In this document: positions 1 through 7,661 of the stretch, piece by piece
How the letters are laid out: every line of letters starts with the position of its first letter
How positions within the stretch are numbered: the stretch's first letter is position 1
Assembly (NCBI GenBank): GCA_036260075.1
Contig: DATAAM010000068.1
Coordinates: 1-26,305, forward strand
Direction: 5' to 3'
Length of the DNA: 26,305 nucleotides
Source: DATAAM01 sp036260075
GTDB lineage: Bacteria; Actinomycetota; Acidimicrobiia; Acidimicrobiales; JAHWLA01
Program-made: the position numbers and the translations under genes
Notes under the pieces: model-generated
Told to the model about the DNA's origin: nothing
Databases searched by the model: none
The model's input: only the letters and a program-made list of their open reading frames with translations

Positions 1-12
1 ACAGCGCGCTGA

Positions 13-28
13 TCCCCCACCAGAACGG
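13..28. repeat. Right half of an intergenic palindrome (cut by window edge)
   Basis: These 16 bases (TCCCCCACCAGAACGG) are identical to 6337-6352, the right arm of the complete palindrome at 6302-6349. They lie just downstream of the stop codon of the minus-strand permease gene. The left arm would lie outside the window. Probably the 3' hairpin of the ABC transporter operon and a second copy of the same repeat. Confidence 0.55.
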
Positions 29-43
29 CAGCACCAGTCGGGC

Positions 44-2965
44 TCAGTCGGCGATGCGGAGGGCGACGGCGGGGCGGATGCGGGAGGCCTGCTGGGCGGG
101 TGCCAGCGTGGCCAGCAGCGAGGCGGCGAACGTGCCCAGCACGAGCAGCAGGAGCTGTACCCACGGGACGGTGAACGCCAAGTCGCCCCCGAACGTGTCG
201 TTGGCCACCAGCCGCCAGGCCGTGACGTTGGCCAGCACCGTCCCGATGGCGATGCCCTCCAGCGCCACGAAGCCCGACTCCAGGATGAACGCCCGCCGCA
301 CCGAGCGGGCCGGGAACCCGAGCGACCGCAGCACGCCCACCTGCCGCCGGCGCTCCCGCACGGCCCGGATCATCACCACGCCCAGCCCGGCGATCCCCAC
401 CACCAGCCCCAGCGCCAGGTAGCCCTGCATGAGCCGGAAGAACTGCTGCTGCTGGCCCAGGTTCTCCTCCACGATCTCCCGGAAGGCCTGGGCGTCGGCG
501 CCGCTCGCCAGGAACCGCCCGTTCAGCGAGTCGGCCAGTGCCACCGGGTCGACGCCCGGCTCGGTGGCGACGAACAACAGGTTGGTGACGGCCGACGGCC
601 CGAACAGCGACTCCAGCGAGGGCCGTGACACGTACGCCAACAGGTTGCCGAAGCCGGCCTCGGCCTGCGCCGCGATCGTCAGGGTCCGCGTCCGGCCCGA
701 CAGCGGGTCGCGCATGGTGATCGTCTCCCCCACCTCCATGGGCCGCTCGGGCGGGCCGCCACCCCCGTCCTGCAGGAAGAACTCGCTCACGATGGCGAGG
801 TTGGGGTCGGCCAGCACGGCCCGGTAGGCCGCCTCGTCGTCGGGGTACTGCGGCGCCCGCTCGCTCAACGCCACCGGCCCCCGATCGACGAACGTCTCGT
901 CGAAGCTCGCCGCGGGCCACGCCTCGAACCCGTCGGTGAGCCGAGCCTCGAACTCGGCGACCACCTCGGCCTGCTCGGCCACTCCGGTCACGCCCGGGAT
1001 GCGGCGCACCTCCTCGGGCGGCACCGGGTTGGTGGAGTTGGAGTCGAGGCGGATGGCGAACCCGCCGCTGACATCCCGGGTGAAGTCGTCGATCTGCCCC
1101 TCGAACAGGTGGCTGAACGTGGTGATGAACGTGAGCGTGAACACCACCAGGGCGTACATGGTGAGGATCATCGCCGTGCGGAACCGGCGGGCCAGCGGGT
1201 AGGCGAGGCCGAGCCGCAGCGCCGTGGACCGCGACCCGCCGCCGAGGCGGCGCAGCGCCGCCCCCACCACGTCCTGGTTGCGCGACACCAACGCCACCGC
1301 GGCCGCGGTCGTGAGCACCCCTTGGAGCACGAAGACCGGGATGTCGGCGTCCTTGAAGGCGTCCGGCACGACCTCGAAGGCGAAGATCGCCCACAGCAGC
1401 ACGCCCGTTGCGGCGACGGACACGAGCGGGCGCCGGGGCACCACGGGCGTGAGGAGCGGTACGAGCCCCGCCGCCACCATCGACGGGCCCACGAGGACGC
1501 CGAAGGGGTTGTCGCCGGAGACGCCCGCGCTCGCCACCACGCCACCCACCACGACCAGGAGGGAACCGCCCACCGCCGCCCCCACTCGCCGGCGCCGGTC
1601 GCCCTCGGGGTCGGGCAGGTCGCGGATGGCACGGATCACGTTGAGGCGAGCGATGCCGAGGGACGTGAGCAGCACCGTCAACAACGAGATGGCGAAGCCG
1701 AGCGTGAACCCGGCCTGGACGCTGGACAGCTCGGCGTCGTAGCGCAGCTCCAGGCTGAAGTCGCCTTGGCCGAAGATGCCCGCCGCCACCACCACGATCA
1801 CGCGGCCCACCCCGAGTCCCGCCACCGTGCCCAGTGCCGCCGAGCCCAGCGCGTACAGCCAACCCTCCACCGAGAACGAGCCGACCAGGCCCGCCCGTCG
1901 GAGGCCGACGGCCCGCAGCATGCCCAGCTCCGTCTTCCGCTCCTGGGCCAGCATCACGAAGATGTTCACCAGGAGCACCACGCCCGCCAGCACGCTGAAG
2001 AAGCCGATCCCGCCGAACAGCTGCGTGAACTGGTCCCCCGACTCCTCGGCCACGTCGAGCACGTCCTGCTTGGCCTCGAGCACGTTGGTGCGGTCGTCGC
2101 CGAGCGCCTGCTCGATCGCTCGTGTCACCTCGGCGGTGCGGGTGGCGCCCTCCAGCACGCCCCCCTCGTTCGACACCGCCACGTAGAACCGGGGCGGGGC
2201 CGCCTTCACGGGCGCGGCGGCCGAGAGCCGTTGCAGCGTGCCCGGGGCCACGAAGAGGTTGGGCGACTCGCTGCCGAAGCCCACGTGCAGCCCGGCCACG
2301 CCGGTGCGTGGCAGCACGCCTGCCACCCGGAGGCGCAGCGACGTGCCGTACACGTGCACGTCGACCTCCTCGCCGGGGCGCACGCCGAGCGTGCGGGCCA
2401 GGTCGCGCCCCACCACTGCCTCCTGCAGCCCCGGCGTGGGGCCGGAGATGCCGGTGGCCCCGGGGTCGCCTCCGAACCGGCGAGCCCGCTCGAAGTCGAC
2501 CTCGATGATCGCCGCCTCCGGCTCGGCCCGCGGGGCCGGGCCGGCCGTCGCCACCGCGGCGTCGAGCGTGGTGACCGGCAGCAGGCCGTCGACCAAGCCC
2601 GCGGGCAACGTGCCGAGCGCCTGCTCCACGGCGGCGGCTCGGGCCGGATCGGTGGCGGACACGAGCTCGTCGACCGGCCCCAGCTGCGTGAAGGCCGACC
2701 GCCGCAGCGACGAGTCGAGCGTGTCGCCGACGATGAACGAGCCGGTGATGATGGCGGTGCCGAGCATGGAGCCGAGCAGCACGAGCACCGTCTCACGCGG
2801 GCGGCGGGCGGCGTTGCGCACGGCCAGGCGCCGAAGCACCGGCCGACGGGCCAGCACGAAGGCGAACGGCAGCGACAGCGCCGCCACCGCCACCGGCAGG
2901 GCGCCCACGGCCAGCAGCCCGGCCGAGAGGAGGACGGCGACGGCGACGGCGAGCGCGCTCGTCAC
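44..2965 (-). CDS. ABC transporter permease, FtsX/MacB type
   Basis: A 973-residue membrane permease that should pair with the ATPase encoded just upstream, as in MacB/LolCDE-like systems that export or extract lipids, lipoproteins or peptides by a mechanical cycle. Two hydrophobic stretches open the protein (about residues 1-40). A long extracellular-type domain follows the next membrane helix, then the FtsX core with three helices (FFSVLAGVVLLVNIFVMLAQERKTELGMLRAVG). A second extracytoplasmic domain and second FtsX core end the protein (RERRRQVGVLRSLGF). This is the duplicated-FtsX layout common in Gram-positive bacteria. The frame stays open upstream, but the start is set at GTG 2965 because it overlaps the ATPase stop as GTGA and the upstream residues are an Arg-rich shadow of the ATPase. 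The substrate cannot be told from sequence. Confidence 0.9.
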   Translation of the reverse strand: MTSALAVAVAVLLSAGLLAVGALPVAVAALSLPFAFVLARRPVLRRLAVRNAARRPRETVLVLLGSMLGTAIITGSFIVGDTLDSSLRRSAFTQLGPVDELVSATDPARAAAVEQALGTLPAGLVDGLLPVTTLDAAVATAGPAPRAEPEAAIIEVDFERARRFGGDPGATGISGPTPGLQEAVVGRDLARTLGVRPGEEVDVHVYGTSLRLRVAGVLPRTGVAGLHVGFGSESPNLFVAPGTLQRLSAAAPVKAAPPRFYVAVSNEGGVLEGATRTAEVTRAIEQALGDDRTNVLEAKQDVLDVAEESGDQFTQLFGGIGFFSVLAGVVLLVNIFVMLAQERKTELGMLRAVGLRRAGLVGSFSVEGWLYALGSAALGTVAGLGVGRVIVVVAAGIFGQGDFSLELRYDAELSSVQAGFTLGFAISLLTVLLTSLGIARLNVIRAIRDLPDPEGDRRRRVGAAVGGSLLVVVGGVVASAGVSGDNPFGVLVGPSMVAAGLVPLLTPVVPRRPLVSVAATGVLLWAIFAFEVVPDAFKDADIPVFVLQGVLTTAAAVALVSRNQDVVGAALRRLGGGSRSTALRLGLAYPLARRFRTAMILTMYALVVFTLTFITTFSHLFEGQIDDFTRDVSGGFAIRLDSNSTNPVPPEEVRRIPGVTGVAEQAEVVAEFEARLTDGFEAWPAASFDETFVDRGPVALSERAPQYPDDEAAYRAVLADPNLAIVSEFFLQDGGGGPPERPMEVGETITMRDPLSGRTRTLTIAAQAEAGFGNLLAYVSRPSLESLFGPSAVTNLLFVATEPGVDPVALADSLNGRFLASGADAQAFREIVEENLGQQQQFFRLMQGYLALGLVVGIAGLGVVMIRAVRERRRQVGVLRSLGFPARSVRRAFILESGFVALEGIAIGTVLANVTAWRLVANDTFGGDLAFTVPWVQLLLLVLGTFAASLLATLAPAQQASRIRPAVALRIAD

Positions 2966-3663
2966 TGCAGGTCGTCGGCGACGATCGCTCCGTCGCGGAC
3001 CACGACCCGACGCTCCGCCGAGGCGCCGATGACCTCGTCGTGGGTGACGAGGATCAGCGTCAGACCCTCGGCGTGCAGGTCGCGCAGCAGCGAGAGCACC
3101 GACGCGGCGGTCTCGGAGTCGAGGTTGCCGGTGGGCTCGTCGGCCCACACGATGCGAGGCCGGCCCGCCAGCGCCCGCGCCACCGTGACCCGCTGCTGCT
3201 CGCCGCCCGACAGCTCCGTGGGCCGGTGGTTGAGGCGATGGCCCAAGCCGACGCGGGCCAGCGTCTCCTGGGCCGCGGTGCGCGCCGCCTTGGGGTCGGC
3301 TCCCGCCAGCAGCAGCGGCAGCTCCACGTTCTCCGTGGCGGTGAAGACCGGGATGAGGTTGAACGCCTGGAACACGAAGCCCATGGCGCTCGCCCGGTGC
3401 CGGGTGCGCTTGGCGTCGGTCATCTCGTGGATGCTCTCGCCGTCGACCAGCACCCGGCCGGCGTCGATGTCGTCGAGGCCCGACAGGCAGTTGAGGAGCG
3501 TGGTCTTGCCCGAGCCCGACGGCCCCATGACCGCCACGAACTGGCCCGCGGGCACCGACAGGTCGACGCCCTTCAGTGCCTCGACCGTCTCCGCGCCGGT
3601 GCGGTACGTCTTGCGCACGCCGGTGGCGTCGAGGATCGTGCCGGTGGCGACCGTCGTCGGCAT
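2962..3663 (-). CDS. ABC transporter ATP-binding protein, MacB/LolD family
   Basis: A 233-residue ATPase that powers the FtsX-type permease encoded immediately downstream. All nucleotide-binding motifs are intact: Walker A GPSGSGKTT, Q-loop FVFQAFNL, signature LSGGEQQR, Walker B RIVWADEPT, D-loop GNLDS and H-loop VTHD. The length is normal for LolD/MacB-type stand-alone ATPases. The stop overlaps the GTG start of the permease, which suggests translational coupling. The gene begins 28 bases after the sensor-like gene, so the three may be co-transcribed. BceAB-type systems also pair with kinases, but no response regulator is present here. Confidence 0.93.
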   Translation of the reverse strand: MPTTVATGTILDATGVRKTYRTGAETVEALKGVDLSVPAGQFVAVMGPSGSGKTTLLNCLSGLDDIDAGRVLVDGESIHEMTDAKRTRHRASAMGFVFQAFNLIPVFTATENVELPLLLAGADPKAARTAAQETLARVGLGHRLNHRPTELSGGEQQRVTVARALAGRPRIVWADEPTGNLDSETAASVLSLLRDLHAEGLTLILVTHDEVIGASAERRVVVRDGAIVADDLQ

Positions 3664-3691
3664 GACGCCCGACGGTAGCCGGGGGCTGCGG

Positions 3692-5425
3692 CTACGACAG
3701 GGTGATTCCGGGCTCGCTGCGGCGCCGCCGCGGCGTGGGGAGCGTGAGGTGGAAGGAGGCGCCGCCTTCGTCGGCCCGCTCGTACCAGACCCGGCCGCCC
3801 ATCGCCTCGATCAGGCCCTTCACGAGCGACAGCCCGAGCCCGGTGCCCCGCGACCGGTCGCGGTTGGGCCGGCTCAACGTGCGCAGGCGGCTGAACAGGG
3901 TGGGCACCAGCGTGGGCGGCACGCCCTCGCCCGAGTCGGTGACGGCCACCTCGATGCTCACGTCGTCGAGCGCCACCAGCTCCACGGTCACCGGCTCGGC
4001 GCCGTGCTCGAGGGCGTTCTCCACCAGGTTGGCCACGACCTGCTCCAGCCGGCGGGCGTCGGCCAGCACTGTCACGCCGTCGGGCACGGCCACGCGCACG
4101 TCGGAGCTGTTGCCCACCGAGGCCAGCGCGGCGTCGACCACCTGCGCCAGGTCGACGGGCCGAGGCGCCAGCAGCAGCTCGTTGGACTCCAGGCGGCTCA
4201 TGTCGTAGAGGTCGTCGGCCAGGCGGGCGATGCGCTCCGCCTGCCCGCGGATGGAGCCGCCCATGCGGCGGATGCGCTCGGGCGGCAGCTCCTCGCTGTG
4301 GGACTCGAGGGTGGCCCCCAGGCCGAGGATCATCGTGAGCGGCGTGCGCAGGTCGTTGGTGACGAGGCGCAGGAACTCGTTCTTGTCCGCCTCGAGGTCG
4401 TGGGCGGTGGTGACGTCGCGGACGACCGCCTGAAACCCCGTGAGCTCGCCGTCGACTGTGCGCGGGTGCGTGCGGACGTCGAGCACGCGCCGCACGCCGT
4501 CGAGGCGCAGCACCTCGAGCTGCACCGGCGAGGCGTGCTCGGCGTCGGGGCTGATGAGGTCGGCGACCGACACCGCCGGATCGAGCGGAAGGAGCACGTC
4601 GCTCAGCATCGCCCCTTCGAGGTCCTCCAGCCGGCGGCCGAGGATGGGGGCGAGTGACGGGTTGGCGTACTGGATGCAGCCCTCGAGGTCGACCTCGTAC
4701 ACGCCGTCGGACGAGTGCTCGACGACATGCTCGTAGCGCGCCTTGCGCTCTTCCTCGCGGCCGACCACGGCAGCCCAGTAGCCCTGGGCCAACGAGTCGG
4801 TGAGCCGGTCCATGGCCGGCAGCACGCGGGTGAGGAGGAGCGAGAGGGCCACGCCCCAGTGGTGGCCGCGTGACTCGGCCAGCTCGACGGCCGTCTGCAC
4901 CACGAGGTCGCGGGAGATGCGCAGGATGACGAGCAGCTGCGGCAGCGGCGAGCCTTCCCACGCGGCGCTGGCGCCCACCTCCTGCAAGTCGCCGACCAGC
5001 GCCTCGTCGACCTCCACCCCCTGGCCGGTGACGGCGAGGATGGCCTCGAACCGGCCGCGCGACTGCTCGACGAAGCGCTCCACCTCGTCGTCGGTCCAAT
5101 CGGCCGCCTCCGGGAAGACGCCCGCGAAGATCTCGTAGGACCGACGGGCCATCTCCTCGGCGCTGGCGTCGAGCGCTTCGAGCAGGGCCTGGGGGTCGGC
5201 GGCGTCGGCGTCGAAGGCGAGGAGGTTGCCCGAGCCGTTGTCGGCGTTGCGGGCCAGGAACGCCTTGAGGTCGACGAGCGGGAACCCGCTGCCGTGGCCG
5301 TTCGAGAGGGCGCGCAGGTAGCCCGCGTCGGCCAGCGACCGCACGGCGTCGACGGAGACGTTGAGGTAGTCGGCCGCCTCCGAGAGCGTGAGAAGCGGGC
5401 GGTTTCCCAGGTCGCGGTCGGCCAT
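3692..5425 (-). CDS. HTH-PAS-histidine-kinase-like protein lacking the H-box histidine
   Basis: A 577-residue, apparently cytoplasmic protein with no membrane helix. Order of parts: an excisionase/MerR-like helix-turn-helix (about 10-58, LTLSEAADYLNVSVDAVRSL); an all-helical region (about 75-235) that faintly recalls the N-terminal domain of RsbR/PucR-type regulators (WEGSPLPQLLVILR); a PAS domain (about 230-345); a HisKA dimerisation region; and an HATPase_c domain with N-box NLVENALEHG, G1 DSGEGVP and G2 RGTGLGLSLVKGL. In the H-box the usual SHELRTP reads TNDLRTP: the phospho-accepting His is Asn (codon 4355-4357). The ATP site looks intact, so it may bind ATP but should not autophosphorylate in the usual way. 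ATG 5425 is preferred over GTG 5428 because TGAGGA is better spaced from it. It lies upstream of the ABC genes; a regulatory link is possible. Confidence 0.85.
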   Translation of the reverse strand: MADRDLGNRPLLTLSEAADYLNVSVDAVRSLADAGYLRALSNGHGSGFPLVDLKAFLARNADNGSGNLLAFDADAADPQALLEALDASAEEMARRSYEIFAGVFPEAADWTDDEVERFVEQSRGRFEAILAVTGQGVEVDEALVGDLQEVGASAAWEGSPLPQLLVILRISRDLVVQTAVELAESRGHHWGVALSLLLTRVLPAMDRLTDSLAQGYWAAVVGREEERKARYEHVVEHSSDGVYEVDLEGCIQYANPSLAPILGRRLEDLEGAMLSDVLLPLDPAVSVADLISPDAEHASPVQLEVLRLDGVRRVLDVRTHPRTVDGELTGFQAVVRDVTTAHDLEADKNEFLRLVTNDLRTPLTMILGLGATLESHSEELPPERIRRMGGSIRGQAERIARLADDLYDMSRLESNELLLAPRPVDLAQVVDAALASVGNSSDVRVAVPDGVTVLADARRLEQVVANLVENALEHGAEPVTVELVALDDVSIEVAVTDSGEGVPPTLVPTLFSRLRTLSRPNRDRSRGTGLGLSLVKGLIEAMGGRVWYERADEGGASFHLTLPTPRRRRSEPGITLS

Positions 5426-5462
5426 CACTTCCTCAGGAATTCGACGGGCCCGGTCGCTTGCC

Positions 5463-6290
5463 CTACCCCGGGCTCGGCCGACTCACGCTCCACGCCGCGG
5501 TGACGTCATCGGGGTCGTTCGAGCAGGCCCGGCCCTCGGCGGCCAACTTGCGCAGGTGGGCCCAAACCGACCACCGGGCGATCGGGTGCAGCACATCGGG
5601 CACGTCGGTGTAGACGGCTTCGACCAACTCCTCGACCCGCGCCGAGGTCGCCTCCGCCAGCGCGGCGGCGATCGCCTCCTCGCGCGCCCGGCGGTGCTCG
5701 AGGTAGTGGTCGATGACGGCGCGAGGGTCGTCGATGAAGGGTCCGTGCCCGGGCGCCACGCCCTCCACGTCGAGGCTCCGGACCCGTTCGAGGGCGGCCA
5801 GGTAGGCCGCCATGTCACCGTCGGGTGGGGCGATCACGACGGTGGAGCCGCTCATGATGTGGTCGCCGGAGAACAGCAGGCGCTCGCCCGCCAGGCGGTA
5901 GCAGAGGTGGTTCGAGGCGTGCCCGGGCGTGTGGATGGCCTCCAGCCGGAAGCCCGACGCCTCCAGCGCCCACCCGTCGCCGATGGCGGTGTCGGGCACG
6001 AAGCCGTCGCGCTCGTCGAAGCCGAGGAGCTCGGCGCCGGTGCGCTGCTTCAACCCGGCGGCGCCCGGGGCGTGGTCGGGGTGCGTGTGGGTGACGAGGA
6101 CCCAGCGGATGCGCCCGCCGCCTGCGGCGGCGACCTCGTCGAGGTGCTCGTCGCTGTCGTCGGGGCCGGGGTCGATCACGGCGACCTCGTCGCGGCCGAC
6201 CAGGTAGGTGTTCGTGCCCGGCCCCGTCATGAGGCCGGGGTTGGGCGCCAGCACCTTGCGCACGAGGGGGCTGACCTGCTCGACGGTCAT
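5463..6290 (-). CDS. Metallo-beta-lactamase-fold hydrolase, LACTB2-like
   Basis: A 275-residue soluble protein with the metallo-beta-lactamase fold. Metal ligands are visible: HTHPDH at residues 68-73, GHASNH (His124), SGDH (Asp143) and GHGP (His182). The N-terminal NPGLMTGPGTNTYLVG and the C-terminal winged-helix-like tail (LHPIARWSVWAHLRKLAAEGR) match the LACTB2/RNase-Z-related branch rather than true beta-lactamases, so nuclease or thioester hydrolase activity is more likely than drug resistance. The start is ATG 6290, preceded by GGGGGTGGG. The longer open frame upstream runs through the palindrome at 6302-6349 and is not protein-like. It follows the Nudix gene on the same strand and precedes the sensor gene by 37 bases. 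Confidence 0.87.
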   Translation of the reverse strand: MTVEQVSPLVRKVLAPNPGLMTGPGTNTYLVGRDEVAVIDPGPDDSDEHLDEVAAAGGGRIRWVLVTHTHPDHAPGAAGLKQRTGAELLGFDERDGFVPDTAIGDGWALEASGFRLEAIHTPGHASNHLCYRLAGERLLFSGDHIMSGSTVVIAPPDGDMAAYLAALERVRSLDVEGVAPGHGPFIDDPRAVIDHYLEHRRAREEAIAAALAEATSARVEELVEAVYTDVPDVLHPIARWSVWAHLRKLAAEGRACSNDPDDVTAAWSVSRPSPG

Positions 6291-6301
6291 CCCACCCCCG
6301 C

Positions 6302-6349
6302 TTCTGGTGGGGGAAACAGACGGCCGGCTGTCGATTTCCCCCACCAGAA
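6302..6349. repeat. Perfect 15-base-arm intergenic palindrome
   Basis: Arms TTCTGGTGGGGGAAA (6302-6316) and TTTCCCCCACCAGAA (6335-6349) are exact inverse complements. The 18-base centre carries a weaker inner stem (ACAG/CTGT). It lies between the Nudix stop and the start of the metallo-hydrolase gene, only about 11 bases before that ATG. It could be a hairpin terminator without a U-tract. The arm sequence recurs at 13-28, and the TTCTGG/CCAGAA ends and length recur at 9067 and 26010, so it also belongs to a repeat family. Confidence 0.8.
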
Positions 6350-6366
6350 CGGAACGGGGATCGACG

Positions 6367-7230
6367 TCATGCGGGGCGGGTGGGGCCGCCGGGCCGGCCG
6401 GGCAGGGGGATGCCCGCGACGGGCGGGGCGTCGGCCGCCTCCTCGTAACCGGCATCGCCGGGCAGCAGGATGCGCACGCCGTGGGCGTCGGAGGTGATGC
6501 GGGGCAGGATGGTGGGCACCTGCTCCACGGCGGCGGCCGCGTCGAGCAACTCGGCGCTCTTGTCGAAGCGGGTGATCGCCTCGAGGTTCTTGATCGTCGG
6601 GAAGATCAAGTCGAGCTCGCCCGCCCGGTGGCGGCCCAACGCGTCGGTCGGGTTCACCCAGAGGTGGGCGATCGTCTCCCGGTCGTCGTGCAACGGCACC
6701 TGCTCGGGTGGGGCAGCGGCCACGAAGAACCGGGTGTCGTAGCGACGGGGCGGGCCGACGGGCGTGATCCAGTGGCTGAAGTAGTGGATGCGGTCGACCG
6801 CCAGGCGCAGGCCTTCGACGTCGCACACCTCCAGCAGGCGCCGGCCGCCGGTGTCGACCGCTTGGCGGTGCTCGTGGAAGCGGCGGGCGGTCTCGTCGTC
6901 GGCGAAGGAGATCACCTGTCCGTCGCGCCCGTAGGCGAGCAGCACGCCCGCCTCCTCGAAGCACTCGCGCACGGCCGCCACCCAGAACGCCAGCCCGCCG
7001 CGGTCGATGCCGAGCAGCGCGCTGGCTTGGTCGTCGGAGCGGCCCGCGCACACGGCTTCGAGGTCGGCGTGGCGGTCGGCCTCGTCGACGGCGCCGCCGG
7101 GGAAGACGTAGGCCCCGCCCACGAAGTCGGAATTGAGGTTGCGGCGCAGCATGAACACTTCCATGCGGCCGTCGTCGCCGTCGCGGACGAGCATCACGGT
7201 GGCCGCGTCGCGGAGCTCGACCTCGGTCAC
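6367..7230 (-). CDS. Nudix hydrolase with a split Nudix box (NUDT19-like)
   Basis: A 287-residue protein whose Nudix motif is visible but interrupted. The glycine half (FPGGAVDEAD, residues 43-52) and the catalytic half (RECFEEAG, residues 88-95) are separated by roughly 35 extra residues. That insertion is a known feature of the NUDT19/RP2p branch, whose mammalian members cleave coenzyme A and acyl-CoA; CoA or nucleotide diphosphate hydrolysis is therefore likely, by analogy. Metal-binding Glu residues in REx2EExG are retained. The start is GTG 7230, 16 bases after the fxsA stop, with no strong ribosome site, so coupling to fxsA translation is plausible. Confidence 0.85.
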   Translation of the reverse strand: MTEVELRDAATVMLVRDGDDGRMEVFMLRRNLNSDFVGGAYVFPGGAVDEADRHADLEAVCAGRSDDQASALLGIDRGGLAFWVAAVRECFEEAGVLLAYGRDGQVISFADDETARRFHEHRQAVDTGGRRLLEVCDVEGLRLAVDRIHYFSHWITPVGPPRRYDTRFFVAAAPPEQVPLHDDRETIAHLWVNPTDALGRHRAGELDLIFPTIKNLEAITRFDKSAELLDAAAAVEQVPTILPRITSDAHGVRILLPGDAGYEEAADAPPVAGIPLPGRPGGPTRPA

Positions 7231-7246
7231 GACAGCAGCAGCCGGC

Positions 7247-7627
7247 TCATCGGTAGCGGACGACGGTGGCCCGACGACGCAGCCATCGCACGGTGCTGCT
7301 CCGGAGCGCGGCGCGCACCGGCGGCAGCAGGAGCAGGATGCCGACGACGTCGGTGAGGAAGCCGGGCGTGAGGAGCAGGGCGCCCGCGAACAGGATGAGC
7401 ACGCCGTCGACCAGCTCCCGACCCGGCACCGCGCCCGCCGCCACCCGCTCCTGGGCCCGACGCAGCACGCTCAGGCCTTCGCGCTTGACCAGCCACGCCC
7501 CCACCACGCTCACGAGGACGAGCAGGGCGACGGTGTCGAGGACGCCGATGGCTTGGCCCACCTGGAGCAGCACGAACAGCTCGACGAAGGGCACCACCAG
7601 GAAGAGAAGGGCCAGTACCCCGAGCAC
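7247..7627 (-). CDS. fxsA: FxsA family membrane protein
   Basis: A 126-residue integral membrane protein. Two N-terminal hydrophobic helices (FLVVPFVELFVLLQVGQAIG and the next segment) and a later hairpin around GVLILFAGALLLTPGFLTD match FxsA, including the family's GxLLLxPGFLTDxxG signature. FxsA of E. coli is known because extra copies relieve exclusion of phage T7 by the F plasmid; its normal role is unclear. The C-terminus is short and basic. The GTG start at 7627 has TAGGGT six bases upstream, which fits a leaderless transcript, and it is divergent from the gene at 7662. Confidence 0.9.
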   Translation of the reverse strand: MLGVLALLFLVVPFVELFVLLQVGQAIGVLDTVALLVLVSVVGAWLVKREGLSVLRRAQERVAAGAVPGRELVDGVLILFAGALLLTPGFLTDVVGILLLLPPVRAALRSSTVRWLRRRATVVRYR

Positions 7628-7633
7628 AAAGCC

Positions 7634-7639
7634 ACCCTA
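7634..7639 (-). promoter_or_regulatory. Candidate -10 box of leaderless fxsA transcript
   Basis: On the minus strand TAGGGT (TANNNT type) lies six bases before the GTG of fxsA. In actinomycetes such spacing usually means the mRNA begins at the start codon. No clear -35 was seen. Confidence 0.4.
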
Positions 7640-7648
7640 CCCGCCGAC

Positions 7649-7654
7649 TACCCT
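7649..7654 (+). promoter_or_regulatory. Candidate -10 box of leaderless protease-like gene
   Basis: TACCCT ends seven bases before ATG 7662, and no ribosome site lies between them. The same hexamer with the same seven-base spacing occurs before selA. This divergent promoter lies within about 20 bases of the fxsA one. Confidence 0.42.
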
Positions 7655-7661
7655 TCGCCCG

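Noticed and set aside
2966..3148. N-terminal extension of the permease frame into the ATPase gene
   Set aside because: The added 61 residues are Arg-rich shadow sequence; the GTGA overlap at 2962-2965 gives a natural start.
1109..4657. Very long plus-strand open frame opposite the ABC and sensor genes
   Set aside because: Composition is Arg/His/Gln/Gly-rich with no domain; it is the reverse shadow of well-supported minus-strand genes in high-GC DNA. Similar shadows occur across the whole window.
6291..6455. N-terminal extension of the metallo-hydrolase frame
   Set aside because: It would be read through the palindrome at 6302-6349 and into the Nudix gene end; the family-like sequence begins at ATG 6290.
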